DNA from: Ensifer sp. Root278 | Lineage (GTDB): Bacteria > Pseudomonadota > Alphaproteobacteria > Rhizobiales > Rhizobiaceae | Direction of reading: 5' to 3' | Assembly: GCF_001429285.1 (NCBI RefSeq) | Contig: NZ_LMJJ01000005.1 | Coordinates: forward strand, 1-64,000 | DNA length: 64,000 bases | In this document: positions 49,839-59,444 of the stretch, in pieces | Layout: every line of letters starts with the position of its first letter | How positions within the stretch are numbered: the first letter of the stretch is position 1 | Translations under genes and position numbers: made by a program | Notes under the pieces: generated by a model | What the model saw: only the letters and a program-made list of their open reading frames with translations | Database searches by the model: none | Told to the model about the DNA's origin: nothing

Positions 49839-49960
49839 GCGCTTGGCCCCAATCGGCGCTACATGTCTTATTTAAATGCCGGGCCGCCTCGAGGCGCCTA
49901 TAGCTTGCTCTTATCGGCGCGAATGCCCTGTCGGTACGCGCACAAGGTGGAGTAAGCTGG

Positions 49961-50335
49961 ATGGACGAAGTTCCTCCGCATGTCCGGACCGTTCTTGTTC
50001 TCGAAGACAATTTCCTCATTGCATCGGATGCCGAAGAAATCCTGACGTCGCTCGGTATTGCCGAGGTGACGATCGCGGCGAACGCGGACCAGGCGATGGA
50101 GATCCTGTCTCGACAGAGCTTTGACTTTGCAATCCTCGACGTCCGTCTCGATAACCATACGAGCTTCGGCGTTGCCGATGCGATGCTTGCACGCGGCATG
50201 CCGTTTGGGTTCACCAGCGGCTACAGCGACATGGAGCTTTTCCCAGGGCATCTGCGGGACGTCCCGCGGATAGACAAGCCGTTCAACGAGAGGACGCTCG
50301 GCCAGCTGATCGCCGCCGGAATTCGGCAAGAGTGA
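49961..50335 (+). CDS. Single-domain response regulator
   Basis: A 124-residue receiver domain with no output domain. Acidic pair E15-D16 (VLEDN), phosphorylation site D60 (AILDVRLD), T85 (FTSGYSD) and K106 (DKPF) are all in place. PFGFTSGYS resembles the FxTGY motif of FAT GUY-type single-domain regulators that feed into the general stress response. GGAG lies eight bases before ATG 49961. It is divergent from dps across a 220-nt gap that holds the stress promoter; no histidine kinase gene is adjacent. Confidence 0.9.
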   Translation: MDEVPPHVRTVLVLEDNFLIASDAEEILTSLGIAEVTIAANADQAMEILSRQSFDFAILDVRLDNHTSFGVADAMLARGMPFGFTSGYSDMELFPGHLRDVPRIDKPFNERTLGQLIAAGIRQE

Positions 50336-50354
50336 TGGGTTCCCGGCGGGGTCC

Positions 50355-51131
50355 TTACGGCTTGCCGCGCGAAACGAACCAGGGGTTGGCGAAGTCGCTG
50401 TCGTTCTTCTGGTTGCGCTTGCCGTAGGTGAGCGGCGCACCGTCCATCGTCAGCGTTTCGCCGCCAGCCGCCCGGAGGATGGCATCGCCCGCGGCTGTGT
50501 CCCATTCCATCGTGCGGCTGAAGCGCGGATAGACGTCAGCGAGCCCCTCTGCGAGAAGGCAGAACTTGAGGGACGATCCGACCGCTCTGTAGTCGGCTAT
50601 GCCGTGCTCGGCGAGGTAGGCGATCGTCTCGGCGCTGTTGTGCGAACGGCTGGCTAGACCCACCATGCGATCGCCGCAACTGCGGCAGCCAATGATCGTT
50701 TCATGGTCGAGGTGAAAGGTCTGGTCGATGACCGCCTTCACTGCCTTGCCGTGGTTCGCCGCATAGAGGATGCCGAGCGCCGGTGCGTAAACGACGCCGG
50801 CCACGGGCGCGCCGTTCTCGATCAACGCGATATTGACGGTAAAGTCGTCGTGCCGGCCGATGAATTCCTTCGTGCCGTCGAGTGGATCGACAAGGAAGAA
50901 GGATTTGCCGGCGATGTCAGGCACGAAGCCTGCGGCGACAGCCTCTTCGGCGACCACAGGCACGTCCGGGAAGGCGCGGGCGAGGTCCGCCAGGATGATG
51001 CGCTCGGCGCAGGCATCGGCGTCGGTGACCGGCGAAAAGTCCGCCTTGTAGGTGACCGCCGGGCCTGCGTTGTAGATGTCGAGAATGGCCCGACCCGCTG
51101 ATATCGCCGATTGTTGCAGTATCTCCAGCAT
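50355..51131 (-). CDS. cysQ: 3'(2'),5'-bisphosphate nucleotidase
   Basis: A 258-residue Mg-dependent, Li-sensitive phosphatase of the inositol monophosphatase superfamily. DPLDGTKEF (82-90) and EWDTAAGDA near the C-terminus, together with EE at 62-63, are the CysQ metal motifs. It removes the 3'-phosphate of PAP made during sulfate assimilation, returning AMP. It is a single minus-strand gene between the response regulator and the sarcosine oxidase operon. Confidence 0.94.
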   Translation of the reverse strand: MLEILQQSAISAGRAILDIYNAGPAVTYKADFSPVTDADACAERIILADLARAFPDVPVVAEEAVAAGFVPDIAGKSFFLVDPLDGTKEFIGRHDDFTVNIALIENGAPVAGVVYAPALGILYAANHGKAVKAVIDQTFHLDHETIIGCRSCGDRMVGLASRSHNSAETIAYLAEHGIADYRAVGSSLKFCLLAEGLADVYPRFSRTMEWDTAAGDAILRAAGGETLTMDGAPLTYGKRNQKNDSDFANPWFVSRGKP

Positions 51132-51362
51132 TCGCCCTTACTTTCCGTCCATCACCAAGCCCATAGCATATCGGGAACAGGATGGTACCCGTGCTTTTGG
51201 CGGTAGGCGCATTCGATTGGAGACGAACATCGATCCACTCCGCTGCGCAGCGAAGTGCACGATGAGCCAGCGAACGGTTTTTTGCACCTGCGCCAGGCTT
51301 GCGTCTTGGCTTCCGCCTCACGGCTGTGCAAATGTGCCGACGCAACTCACCTGGATGCCTTC

Positions 51363-52613
51363 ATGCGTTATTCCGCCTTCTCGCTCGTCAGGAACGCCCT
51401 TTCCGGAAACCTGAATTGGAAGCCGCAATGGCGCCAGCCCCAGCCCAAACCGCATTACGACGTGATCATCGTCGGCGGCGGCGGGCACGGTCTTTCGACC
51501 GCTTACTACCTCGCCAAGGAATTCGGCGTGAAGAACGTCGCGGTGCTGGAGAAGGGCTATCTCGGCTCGGGCAATGTCGGGCGCAACACGACGATCGTGC
51601 GCTCCAACTACATGCTGCCCGGCAACGAACCCTTCTACGAGTTTTCGATGAAGCTCTGGGAAGGGCTGGAGCAGGATCTCAACTACAATGTGATGCTGTC
51701 GCAACGCGGCGTCATCATGCTCTATCACAGCGACGCCCAGCGCGACGCCTATATCAGGCGCGGAAACGCGATGTGGATGGAAGGCGTGGCGGCCGAGCTC
51801 ATCGAGCGTGAACAATTGAAGAAGATGATCCCCTTTCTCAATTACGACCACGCCCGTTATCCGATCCTTGGCGGCCTGTTGCAGCGGCGCGCCGGCACGG
51901 CGAGACACGATGCGGTCGCCTGGGGCTATGCCCGCGGTGCCGACCGGCATGGCGTCGACATCATCGAGCATTGCGAAGTGACCGGCATCCGCCGCGAAAA
52001 CGGCGTCGTCACCGGGGTCGAAACGACCAAGGGCTTCATCGGCTGCGGCAAGCTGGCGCTGGCTGCGGCCGGCAATTCCTCGCGCGTCGGCGAGATGGCG
52101 GACCTCAAGCTGCCGCTCGAAAGCCATGTACTTCAGGCCTTCGTGACCGAGGGGCTGAAGCCCTGCATCGACCACGTGATCGTCTATGGCGGCGGCCACT
52201 TCTACATCTCGCAGTCGGACAAGGGCGGCCTCGTCTTCGGCGCCGAGATCGACGGCTACTCCTCCTATGCTCAGCGCGGCAATCTTGCGACCGCCGAGCA
52301 TGTGATGGAGGAGGGGGTGACGATGATCCCCGGCCTGTCACGCGTTCGGGTGCTGCGCGCCTGGGGCGGGGTCATGGACATGAGCATGGACGGTTCGCCC
52401 ATCATCGACCGCACCTCGATCGACAATCTCTACCTGAACTGCGGCTGGTGCTACGGCGGCTTCAAGGCGACGCCGGCCTCCGGTTATTGCTTCGCTCATC
52501 TGATCGCCAGGAACGATACCCATCCGGTGGCGCGCGCCCTCAGGCTCGATCGCTTCGCGCGCGGCTATGCCGTTGACGAGGCCGGCGCCGGCCCACAGCC
52601 CAACCTTCACTGA
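51363..52613 (+). CDS. soxB: Sarcosine oxidase subunit beta
   Basis: A 416-residue flavoprotein subunit carrying the sarcosine-oxidising site. FAD motif VIIVGGGGHGLSTAYYLA begins near residue 34, and H182 in GTARHDAVAWGY is the likely covalent FMN anchor known in heterotetrameric sarcosine oxidase. It converts sarcosine to glycine with formation of methylene-THF and H2O2 as part of the BDAG complex. The start at ATG 51363 gives the usual family length (about 417); the RBS is weak. soxD follows after 72 nt. Confidence 0.96.
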   Translation: MRYSAFSLVRNALSGNLNWKPQWRQPQPKPHYDVIIVGGGGHGLSTAYYLAKEFGVKNVAVLEKGYLGSGNVGRNTTIVRSNYMLPGNEPFYEFSMKLWEGLEQDLNYNVMLSQRGVIMLYHSDAQRDAYIRRGNAMWMEGVAAELIEREQLKKMIPFLNYDHARYPILGGLLQRRAGTARHDAVAWGYARGADRHGVDIIEHCEVTGIRRENGVVTGVETTKGFIGCGKLALAAAGNSSRVGEMADLKLPLESHVLQAFVTEGLKPCIDHVIVYGGGHFYISQSDKGGLVFGAEIDGYSSYAQRGNLATAEHVMEEGVTMIPGLSRVRVLRAWGGVMDMSMDGSPIIDRTSIDNLYLNCGWCYGGFKATPASGYCFAHLIARNDTHPVARALRLDRFARGYAVDEAGAGPQPNLH

Positions 52614-52685
52614 CAGCACTTTGCCGGCCCGCCCGGCAGTACGGAATGAACGGGGGCCGAGGTCGGCTTCAGGATACGGAAGACA

Positions 52686-52964
52686 ATGGCAAGCCTGATT
52701 ACCTGCCCGCATTGCGGGGTTCGACCGAAGGAAGAATTCGCGGTCCGCGGCGATGCCTCGCGCGGCCGCCCCGAACCGATGGACTCTGACGAAACCTGGC
52801 ACGACTATGTCTATGTGCGCGTGAACCCGCGCGGCCGGACCTTCGAGCACTGGCATCACGTTGCCGGCTGTCGCCGCTTCCTGGTGGTCGAGCGTGATAC
52901 GGCCACCCACGAGGTCTATTCCGTCGTCGATGCCGCCGAGTTCGCGCGGAGGGTTGAGCGATGA
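52686..52964 (+). CDS. soxD: Sarcosine oxidase subunit delta
   Basis: A 92-residue zinc-binding small subunit. C7 and C10 (CPHCG), with a histidine and cysteine in HWHHVAGCRRF, make the known Zn site. It is structural and needed for assembly of the tetramer. GGAAG precedes the start; the stop overlaps soxA by 4 nt. Confidence 0.96.
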   Translation: MASLITCPHCGVRPKEEFAVRGDASRGRPEPMDSDETWHDYVYVRVNPRGRTFEHWHHVAGCRRFLVVERDTATHEVYSVVDAAEFARRVER

Positions 52965-55918
52965 GCGGCTATCGGCTCTCCTCCGGCGGTCTGATCGATC
53001 GCAGCAAAACGCTGAGCTTCACCTTCGACGGCAGTCCATTGCGCGGCTTTGCGGGCGATACGCTCGCCTCGGCGCTGCTTGCCAACGACCAGTTGCTCGT
53101 CGGCCGCAGCTTCAAGTACCATCGGCCGCGCGGCATCGTCAGCACCGGGCCCTCTGAGCCGAACGCGCTCGTCACCATCGGCTCCGGTGCCCGCACCGAT
53201 GCGAACACCAAGGCGACTGTCGCCGAACTCTACGGCGGGCTGACGGCGCGAAGCCAGAACCGTTGGCCGTCGCTCGCCTTCGATATCGGGGCAGTCAACG
53301 GCGTGCTGTCGCCCTTCCTCGGCGCCGGCTTCTACTACAAGACCTTCATGTGGCCGAAGCAGTTCTGGGAGCGGATCTACGAGCCCTTCATTCGCCGTGC
53401 TGCGGGCCTCGGCCGGGCGGTGCTCGAACGCGACCCCGAGGCTTATGAGAAATCCTGGGCTTTCTGCGATCTGCTCGTCGTCGGTGCCGGTCCGTCCGGG
53501 CTGATGGCGGCACTGACGGCCGGCCGCGCCGGCCTCCGGGTCATCGTTGCAGACGAGGATTTCCGGCTCGGCGGTTCTCTGCTTTCGACCAGCGAGACCA
53601 TCGACGGTGCCCCGGCATCCGTCTTCGCCGACCGCACGGTCGCGGAACTGCAATCGCTGCCCAACGTCACACTGCTTTCGCGCACCACCGTCTTTGGCTG
53701 GTACGACGACAACGTCTTCGGCGCCGTCGAGCGCGTGCAGAAGCACGTCGCCGAGCCGTCGTCGAAGCTAGTAAGCGAGCGCGTCTGGCGCATCGTTGCC
53801 AAGCGCGCGCTGCTCGCAACCGGTGCCGAGGAACGGCCGCTGGTCTTCGGCGGCAATGATCGCCCCGGCGTGATGATGGCCGGTGCCATGACCACCTTTG
53901 CCGAACGCTACGGCGTGGCCGCAGGCAAGACGGTCGCGCTCTTCACCAGCGGCAGCGCCGGCTATCGCACGGCGCGGACGCTTTCTGCGAAAGGCGTGGC
54001 GATCGCAGCGATCGTCGATGCCCGAGCGGAATCCGGCGATCAGGCGCCCGATGGTGTCCGGGTCATCCGTTCGGCCTCCATCGTCGATACCAAGGGCAGG
54101 CAACGCCTCAAGGGCATCGTCGTCGAGCGCTCCGGCTTCGAGGAACTGATCGCCTGCGATGCACTCGGCATGTCCGGCGGCTGGAGCCCGGTCGTGCATC
54201 TTGCCTGCCAGCGAGGTGCCAAGCCGGTCTGGTCGGAGGCGTTGAAGGCATTCGCCGCCCCCGATGTCGGCGGTGGTCTGCGCCCCGTCGGTGCTGCCAA
54301 CGGTATCTATACGCTCGCCGGCTGCCTTTCCGATGGTGCGGAGAAGGCCGCAACGATTGCGGCGGATCTCGGTTTCAACGCCGTTTCGGCCGCCGTTCCT
54401 GTCGTCGATGCTGAAGAAGCCTCTTCCTTCACAGCGCTCTGGTATGTCCCGGGTGCCAAGTCGAAGGCCTTCGTCGATTTCCAGAACGACGTGCATGCGA
54501 AGGATCTTGGCCTCGCGCTTCGCGAAGGCTTCGGCCATGTGGAGCATGCCAAGCGCTACACCACCAACGGCATGGCGACCGACCAGGGCAAGCTTTCCAA
54601 CATCAACGCTGTCGGCATTCTCGCGGGCATGCGCGGTGTCAGCCCGGCGGAGGTCGGCACCACGACCTTCCGGCCTTTCTACACACCGGTCTCCCTTGGT
54701 GCGCTTGCCGGGACGGCACGCGACGAACACGCGGCGCCGGCACGGAAGTCACCGCTGCATGGCTGGGCGATGAAAAACGGTGCGACCTTCGTCGAGGCGG
54801 GGCTCTGGCATCGCTCGGCGTGGTTCCCGCGCGCCGGCGAGAAGACCTGGCGCGAAAGCGTCGATCGCGAAGTGCTGAACGTGCGAGCCAATGTCGGCCT
54901 CTGCGACGTCTCGACGCTCGGCAAGATCGAGGTTTTCGGCCCCGACGCCGCGGAGTTCCTCAACCGGCTCTACTGCAACCCGGTCTTGAAGCTGCCGGTC
55001 GGCAAGGCGCGCTATGGCCTGATGCTGCGCGAGGACGGGTTCGTCTTCGACGACGGCACGGTGAGCCGGTTCGACGAGGCGCATTTCTTCGTCACCACGA
55101 CGACGGCGATGGCCGGCCCGGTCATGGCGCACATGGAATATTGCGCCCAGGCGCTCTGGCCGGAACTCGAAGTCCGTTTCACCTCGTCGACCGACCAATG
55201 GGCGCAGATGGCGATCGCCGGCCCGAAGGCACGCGCGGTGTTGCAGCAGATTGTCGACGGCGACATTTCCGACGGCGCATTTCCGTTCCTTTCCGCCCGG
55301 AAGATTGTTCTGAAAAGCGGCGTGGCCGCGCGGCTCTTCCGCATCTCCTTCTCCGGGGAACTCGCCTTCGAACTGGCCGTGCCGGCCGGCAACGGCGAAG
55401 CGGTGGCGGACCAGATCATGGAGGCCGGCCGGCCCCACGATATCTGCGCCTATGGCGTCGAGGCGCTCAATGTGCTGCGGCTCGAGAAGGGACTGCTGAC
55501 GCATGCCGAATTCGACGGTCGCGTGACACCCGACGACGCCGGCCTTGGCCGCATGCTGTCGATGCAGAAAGTCGACTTCATCGGCAAGCGGCTGTCGACG
55601 CGCTACGGGCTGACGGCCGCCGATCGCATGCAGCTCGTCGGGCTGAAGGCCGTCGATGCCGACAAGGACATGCGCGCCGGCGCCCATCTCCTGAAGGAAG
55701 GTACGAAGCCCTCGACGCTGAACGATCAGGGTTGGGTAAGCTCGGCCGGCTTCTCGCCGGTCCTGGGGCATGCCATCGCACTTGCCTTCCTGAAGTCCGG
55801 GCGTGAGCGGTACGGCGAGAAGGTCATCGTTTTCGACAAGCTGCGCGATCAGGAGATCGTCGCCGAGGTCTGCGATCCGGTCTTCGTCGATCCGCAAAAC
55901 GCAAAGCTGAAGGCCTGA
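52961..55918 (+). CDS. soxA: Sarcosine oxidase subunit alpha
   Basis: A 985-residue subunit. Residues 1-100: 2Fe-2S-ferredoxin-like fold without cluster cysteines (TFDGSPLRGFAGDTLASALL). Residues about 165-480: NAD-binding Rossmann domain with GAGPSG at 175-180. Residues about 600-985: GcvT-like folate domain that takes the methyl-derived carbon onto THF. Length is close to the family norm. Overlaps soxD by 4 nt; soxG begins 11 nt later with GAGG before it. Confidence 0.96.
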   Translation: MSGYRLSSGGLIDRSKTLSFTFDGSPLRGFAGDTLASALLANDQLLVGRSFKYHRPRGIVSTGPSEPNALVTIGSGARTDANTKATVAELYGGLTARSQNRWPSLAFDIGAVNGVLSPFLGAGFYYKTFMWPKQFWERIYEPFIRRAAGLGRAVLERDPEAYEKSWAFCDLLVVGAGPSGLMAALTAGRAGLRVIVADEDFRLGGSLLSTSETIDGAPASVFADRTVAELQSLPNVTLLSRTTVFGWYDDNVFGAVERVQKHVAEPSSKLVSERVWRIVAKRALLATGAEERPLVFGGNDRPGVMMAGAMTTFAERYGVAAGKTVALFTSGSAGYRTARTLSAKGVAIAAIVDARAESGDQAPDGVRVIRSASIVDTKGRQRLKGIVVERSGFEELIACDALGMSGGWSPVVHLACQRGAKPVWSEALKAFAAPDVGGGLRPVGAANGIYTLAGCLSDGAEKAATIAADLGFNAVSAAVPVVDAEEASSFTALWYVPGAKSKAFVDFQNDVHAKDLGLALREGFGHVEHAKRYTTNGMATDQGKLSNINAVGILAGMRGVSPAEVGTTTFRPFYTPVSLGALAGTARDEHAAPARKSPLHGWAMKNGATFVEAGLWHRSAWFPRAGEKTWRESVDREVLNVRANVGLCDVSTLGKIEVFGPDAAEFLNRLYCNPVLKLPVGKARYGLMLREDGFVFDDGTVSRFDEAHFFVTTTTAMAGPVMAHMEYCAQALWPELEVRFTSSTDQWAQMAIAGPKARAVLQQIVDGDISDGAFPFLSARKIVLKSGVAARLFRISFSGELAFELAVPAGNGEAVADQIMEAGRPHDICAYGVEALNVLRLEKGLLTHAEFDGRVTPDDAGLGRMLSMQKVDFIGKRLSTRYGLTAADRMQLVGLKAVDADKDMRAGAHLLKEGTKPSTLNDQGWVSSAGFSPVLGHAIALAFLKSGRERYGEKVIVFDKLRDQEIVAEVCDPVFVDPQNAKLKA

Positions 55919-55928
55919 GGAGGCGGCG

Positions 55929-56483
55929 ATGGTTCGCGACTACAACAACCGCCACGCACTGGAACAGAAACTGCGCTCTGCACCGAGGCCCGCGGCCGCC
56001 GATCACCTGATGGTCGGCCATTGGCGTGCGATGGCGACGGTTCTTGCCCGTGCCGGGCAGGCCGAGGCAGTGCGGCAGTCGATTGCTTCGGTGCCCGAGC
56101 TGTCGCTCCGTTTCTCAGGCCCCGGGGAATGGCTGGTGGTCTCCGAGGTGGAGGCGCCGAGCGGGCTCGTGCGTCGCCTCGAAGAGCTCTGCGACGGGGG
56201 CGCCTATGTCGTCGACCAAAGCGACGGGCGCGTCGTCTTCCGCCTCACCGGCCCGAACGTGCGCAGCATCCTTGCCAAAGGTATCGGCCTCGACGTCCAT
56301 CCCGCGACCTTCTCGCTTGGGGGGAGTGCCAATGTTCTGTGCGGCCACATCCCGGTCAATCTCGCCCGGACGGACGAGGATACGTTTGAACTGATCGTGC
56401 CGCGAAGCTACGCCGAATCGCTCTTCGACGACCTGATGCGGATGGGGCGGGCGTTCGATCTCACCGCCGCTTTTTCAGACTGA
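55929..56483 (+). CDS. soxG: Sarcosine oxidase subunit gamma
   Basis: A 184-residue subunit resembling a reduced GcvT-type domain (LSLRFSGPGEWLVVS, FRLTGPNVRSILAKGIGLDVHPATF). It completes the soxBDAG operon in the classical order. The usual serine hydroxymethyltransferase and formyl-THF deformylase genes are not next to it here. Three hairpins follow the stop. Confidence 0.93.
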   Translation: MVRDYNNRHALEQKLRSAPRPAAADHLMVGHWRAMATVLARAGQAEAVRQSIASVPELSLRFSGPGEWLVVSEVEAPSGLVRRLEELCDGGAYVVDQSDGRVVFRLTGPNVRSILAKGIGLDVHPATFSLGGSANVLCGHIPVNLARTDEDTFELIVPRSYAESLFDDLMRMGRAFDLTAAFSD

Positions 56484-56484
56484 A

Positions 56485-56563
56485 CAGCCTCTTTCGTGAG
56501 GCTGAAAACAAATGCGGCATGAAATGCCGCAATCGGGTCGCCGATCCGCCAGCAAACGGCGGA
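56485..56563 (+). terminator. Three tandem hairpins after soxG
   Basis: CAGCCTC/GAGGCTG (56485-56504), TGCGGCAT-GAA-ATGCCGCA (56513-56531, perfect) and TCCGCC/GGCGGA (56545-56563). They follow the soxG stop within two bases. None has a long U run, so the group may stabilise the sox mRNA or terminate with Rho. The remaining gap to 56729 shows no gene. Confidence 0.5.
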
Positions 56564-56728
56564 AATGGACAAGCGCCCTTCGCAGCCGTGTCTTTATCGG
56601 CGCCGCCTTTCTGACTAGGCTGCCACCATTCGCCGCCTGCGCTTCTGTCCGGAAGGTAAGCGGTCTTGATTTTCTTCCTGACAATTTGGCCATGCCTCCG
56701 CCGGAGCATGGAAAGACGGAGTGTACGC

Positions 56729-59155
56729 ATGAAAAGCCATGCCAAGGTCGTCGTTATCGGAGGCGGTGTCGTCGGTTGCTCGGTGCTCTATCATCTGACG
56801 AAGTTCGGCTGGACCGATGTTGTCCTGCTCGAACGGTCGGAGCTCACGTCCGGCTCCACCTGGCATGCGGCCGGCGGCATGCACACGATCAACGGTGACC
56901 CGAACGTCGCCAAGCTGCAGAAATATACGGTCGAGCTCTACAAGGAGATTGAGGAGTATTCCGGTCAGGACGTCGGCCTGCACATGACATCGGGCATGAT
57001 GCTGGCGGCCACCAAGGAGCGCTTCGACTGGATGAAGTCGATCCTCGCCAAGGGGCGCTACATGGGGCTCGAGGCCGAGCTGCTGACGCCCAGGGAAGCG
57101 CACGACCTGATGCCGCTGCTCGATCCTGACCAGTTCGTCGGCGCGGTCTTCGATCCGGTCGAGGGCCATCTCGATCCCTATGGCACGACGCATGCCTATG
57201 CCAAATCGGCGAAGAAGAACGGTGCGGAGATCTATCTGCACACCAAGGTCGAGGATCTGGTGCAGCGGGAAGACGGTTGCTGGCGGGTCATCACCAACCA
57301 GGGCGAGATTGTCGCCGAACACGTCGTCAACGCCGCCGGCCTCTGGGCCCGCGAGGTGGGGCGCATGGTGGGGCTGGAACTCCCGGTGCTCGCTATGGAG
57401 CACATGTATCTCATCACCGAGGATATGCCAGAGGTCATCGAGTTCAACCAGACGCGCGGCAAGGAGCTGATGCACTGCGTCGATTTTGATGGCGAAATCT
57501 ACTTGCGCCAGGAACGTCAGGGCATGCTGATGGGCACCTATGAGAAGGCGTGCCGTCCGTGGTCGCCGATCTCCACGCCCTGGGATTTTGGCCATGAGCT
57601 GCTGGCAGAGGATATCGACCGCATTTCGCCGGAACTCGAAGTCGGCTTCAGGCATTTCCCGGCCTTCAACAAAGCCGGCATCAAGAAGATCATCAACGGC
57701 CCTTTCACCTTCTCGCCGGACGGTAACCCGCTCGTCGGCCCGGTGCGGGGCTTGAGGAATTTCTGGTCGGCCTGCGCCGTCATGGCCGGCTTCAGCCAGG
57801 GCGGCGGCGTTGGGCTGGCGCTTGCTAACTGGATGATCCATGGCGACCCCGGCTTCGACGTCTTTGCCATGGACGTCTCGCGCTACGGCGATTTCGCCAC
57901 GCTTGCCTATACCAATGCCAAGGTGCGCGAGAACTACTCACGTCGCTTCTCGATCCGTTATCCGAACGAGGAGCTGCCGGCGGCAAGGCCGCTGCTGACG
58001 ACGCCGATCTACGACAGGCTGAAGGCGGCTGGCGCGGTCTTCGGCGCGTCCTATGGGCTCGAAACGCCGCTGTGGTTTGCGCCCGAAGGGGTGAAGGACG
58101 CCTTCTCCTGGCGGCGCTCGACGGATTTCGAGACGGTTGGCGCGGAAGCGCGCGCCGTGCGTGAGGGCGTCGGCCTGATGGAGACGTCGGGCTTTGCCAA
58201 ATATGCGATCACGGGCGAGGGCGCTGAAGCCTGGCTCGACCGGCTGCTGGCCTGCCGTATTCCGCAGGTGGGGCGCATGACGCTGGCGCCGATGCTGAAG
58301 GACGACGGCAAGCTGATCGGCGACTTCACGCTTGCCAAGCTCGGGGAGGAAGACTTCCTGCTGATCGGCTCCGGCATCGCCGAGGACTATCACATGCGCT
58401 GGTTCGAGGCGCATCTGCCTGAGGACGGCTCGGTTTCGCTGAAGGCGCTGAAGCTGGAACTGGTTGGCCTGTCGATCGCCGGGCCGAAGGCGCGCGACGT
58501 GCTTGCCGGTCTCACCCATCTCGACGTCTCCGACGCCGCCTTTCCATTCCTGGACATCCGCCGGATGGACCTCGGCATGGCGCCCGTGATCGTCGGCCGT
58601 GTGAGCTACACCGGCGATCTCGGCTACGAGATCTGGATGAAGCCCGAATACCAGCGCTATCTCTTCGAGCTGCTGATGGAGAAGGGGGCAGCGTCCGAGA
58701 TCCGGCTGTTCGGCCTCAGGGCGCTGAATGCGCTGCGCGTCGAGAAATCCTTCGGCAGCTGGGCGCGCGAGTACCGTCCGCTCTATGGCCCGGTCGAGGC
58801 CGGCCTCGGCCGCTTCATCGCGACCGGCAAGGACGCGGACTTTATCGGCAAGGTGGCTGCAATGAAGGAGAAGGCGGACGGTGGCGCCCTGCGTCTCAGG
58901 ACCTTCGTCCTCGAGGCCAGGGATGCCGACGTCATCGGCGACGAGCCGATCTATCTCGACGGAGTCGTGCGCGGATGGGTGACATCGGGCGGTTATGCGC
59001 ACACGAGCGGCGTTTCGGTGGCCATGGGTTACGTATCGAAGGAGATCGCCGATCGCAGCGATGGCTGGTCGATCGAACTCCTGGGCGAGATTCTGCCGGC
59101 ACGCCTCCAGGCGAATCCCTTGTTCGACGCAAACGGGCAGCGGATGCGCACCTGA
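56729..59155 (+). CDS. FAD/GcvT demethylase (dimethylglycine/sarcosine dehydrogenase-like)
   Basis: An 808-residue two-domain enzyme. FAD domain: GGGVVG at 11-16 and H46 in SGSTWHAAGG, the covalent FAD histidine of dimethylglycine dehydrogenase. The C-terminal half (about 430-808) is a GcvT-like folate-binding domain. Expected reaction: oxidative N-demethylation of dimethylglycine, sarcosine or a similar compound with transfer of C1 to THF. ATG 56729 has GGAG seven bases upstream; the earlier in-frame start is unlikely. It lies downstream of soxBDAG on the same strand, so the two may share a methylglycine pathway. It is more orthodox in sequence than the 3028-5589 paralogue. Confidence 0.88.
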   Translation: MKSHAKVVVIGGGVVGCSVLYHLTKFGWTDVVLLERSELTSGSTWHAAGGMHTINGDPNVAKLQKYTVELYKEIEEYSGQDVGLHMTSGMMLAATKERFDWMKSILAKGRYMGLEAELLTPREAHDLMPLLDPDQFVGAVFDPVEGHLDPYGTTHAYAKSAKKNGAEIYLHTKVEDLVQREDGCWRVITNQGEIVAEHVVNAAGLWAREVGRMVGLELPVLAMEHMYLITEDMPEVIEFNQTRGKELMHCVDFDGEIYLRQERQGMLMGTYEKACRPWSPISTPWDFGHELLAEDIDRISPELEVGFRHFPAFNKAGIKKIINGPFTFSPDGNPLVGPVRGLRNFWSACAVMAGFSQGGGVGLALANWMIHGDPGFDVFAMDVSRYGDFATLAYTNAKVRENYSRRFSIRYPNEELPAARPLLTTPIYDRLKAAGAVFGASYGLETPLWFAPEGVKDAFSWRRSTDFETVGAEARAVREGVGLMETSGFAKYAITGEGAEAWLDRLLACRIPQVGRMTLAPMLKDDGKLIGDFTLAKLGEEDFLLIGSGIAEDYHMRWFEAHLPEDGSVSLKALKLELVGLSIAGPKARDVLAGLTHLDVSDAAFPFLDIRRMDLGMAPVIVGRVSYTGDLGYEIWMKPEYQRYLFELLMEKGAASEIRLFGLRALNALRVEKSFGSWAREYRPLYGPVEAGLGRFIATGKDADFIGKVAAMKEKADGGALRLRTFVLEARDADVIGDEPIYLDGVVRGWVTSGGYAHTSGVSVAMGYVSKEIADRSDGWSIELLGEILPARLQANPLFDANGQRMRT

Positions 59156-59444
59156 GCGGCGAAGCAGCGCACCGGCCTGGCCATTTGGTGGCTAGGCCTC
59201 TAGGCGAATCCCCGGGCATTTACGGCTAAAGTTGATGATTTTGCGGGCGAAAGCTGCGGAAGTTTTGGTTTTTCTGGCTCTAAAAGCGTCAAATCGATTT
59301 TATCGGGGAAGTTTTTGCCGAAGTCGCGTTTTTTAGCTTTCCTTTTTGTTTGAAAAAGGTATGGAATCGATCAAACACAGCGCTCAAAATGAGCTCAAAA
59401 AACAAGAGACCGGACCTTCAAGGATCTGGTCCAGGGGAAGATTG
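59156..59444 (+). promoter_or_regulatory. Upstream region of liv operon
   Basis: About 290 nt without a gene. GGCCTGGCCA/TGGCTAGGCC (59174-59198) is a 10-bp hairpin that may end the demethylase transcript. From 59230 on the sequence turns AT-rich (TTTTGG, TTTTTCT, ATTTTATC, TTTTTAGC), as expected for the liv promoter; exact boxes could not be fixed. Confidence 0.5.
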
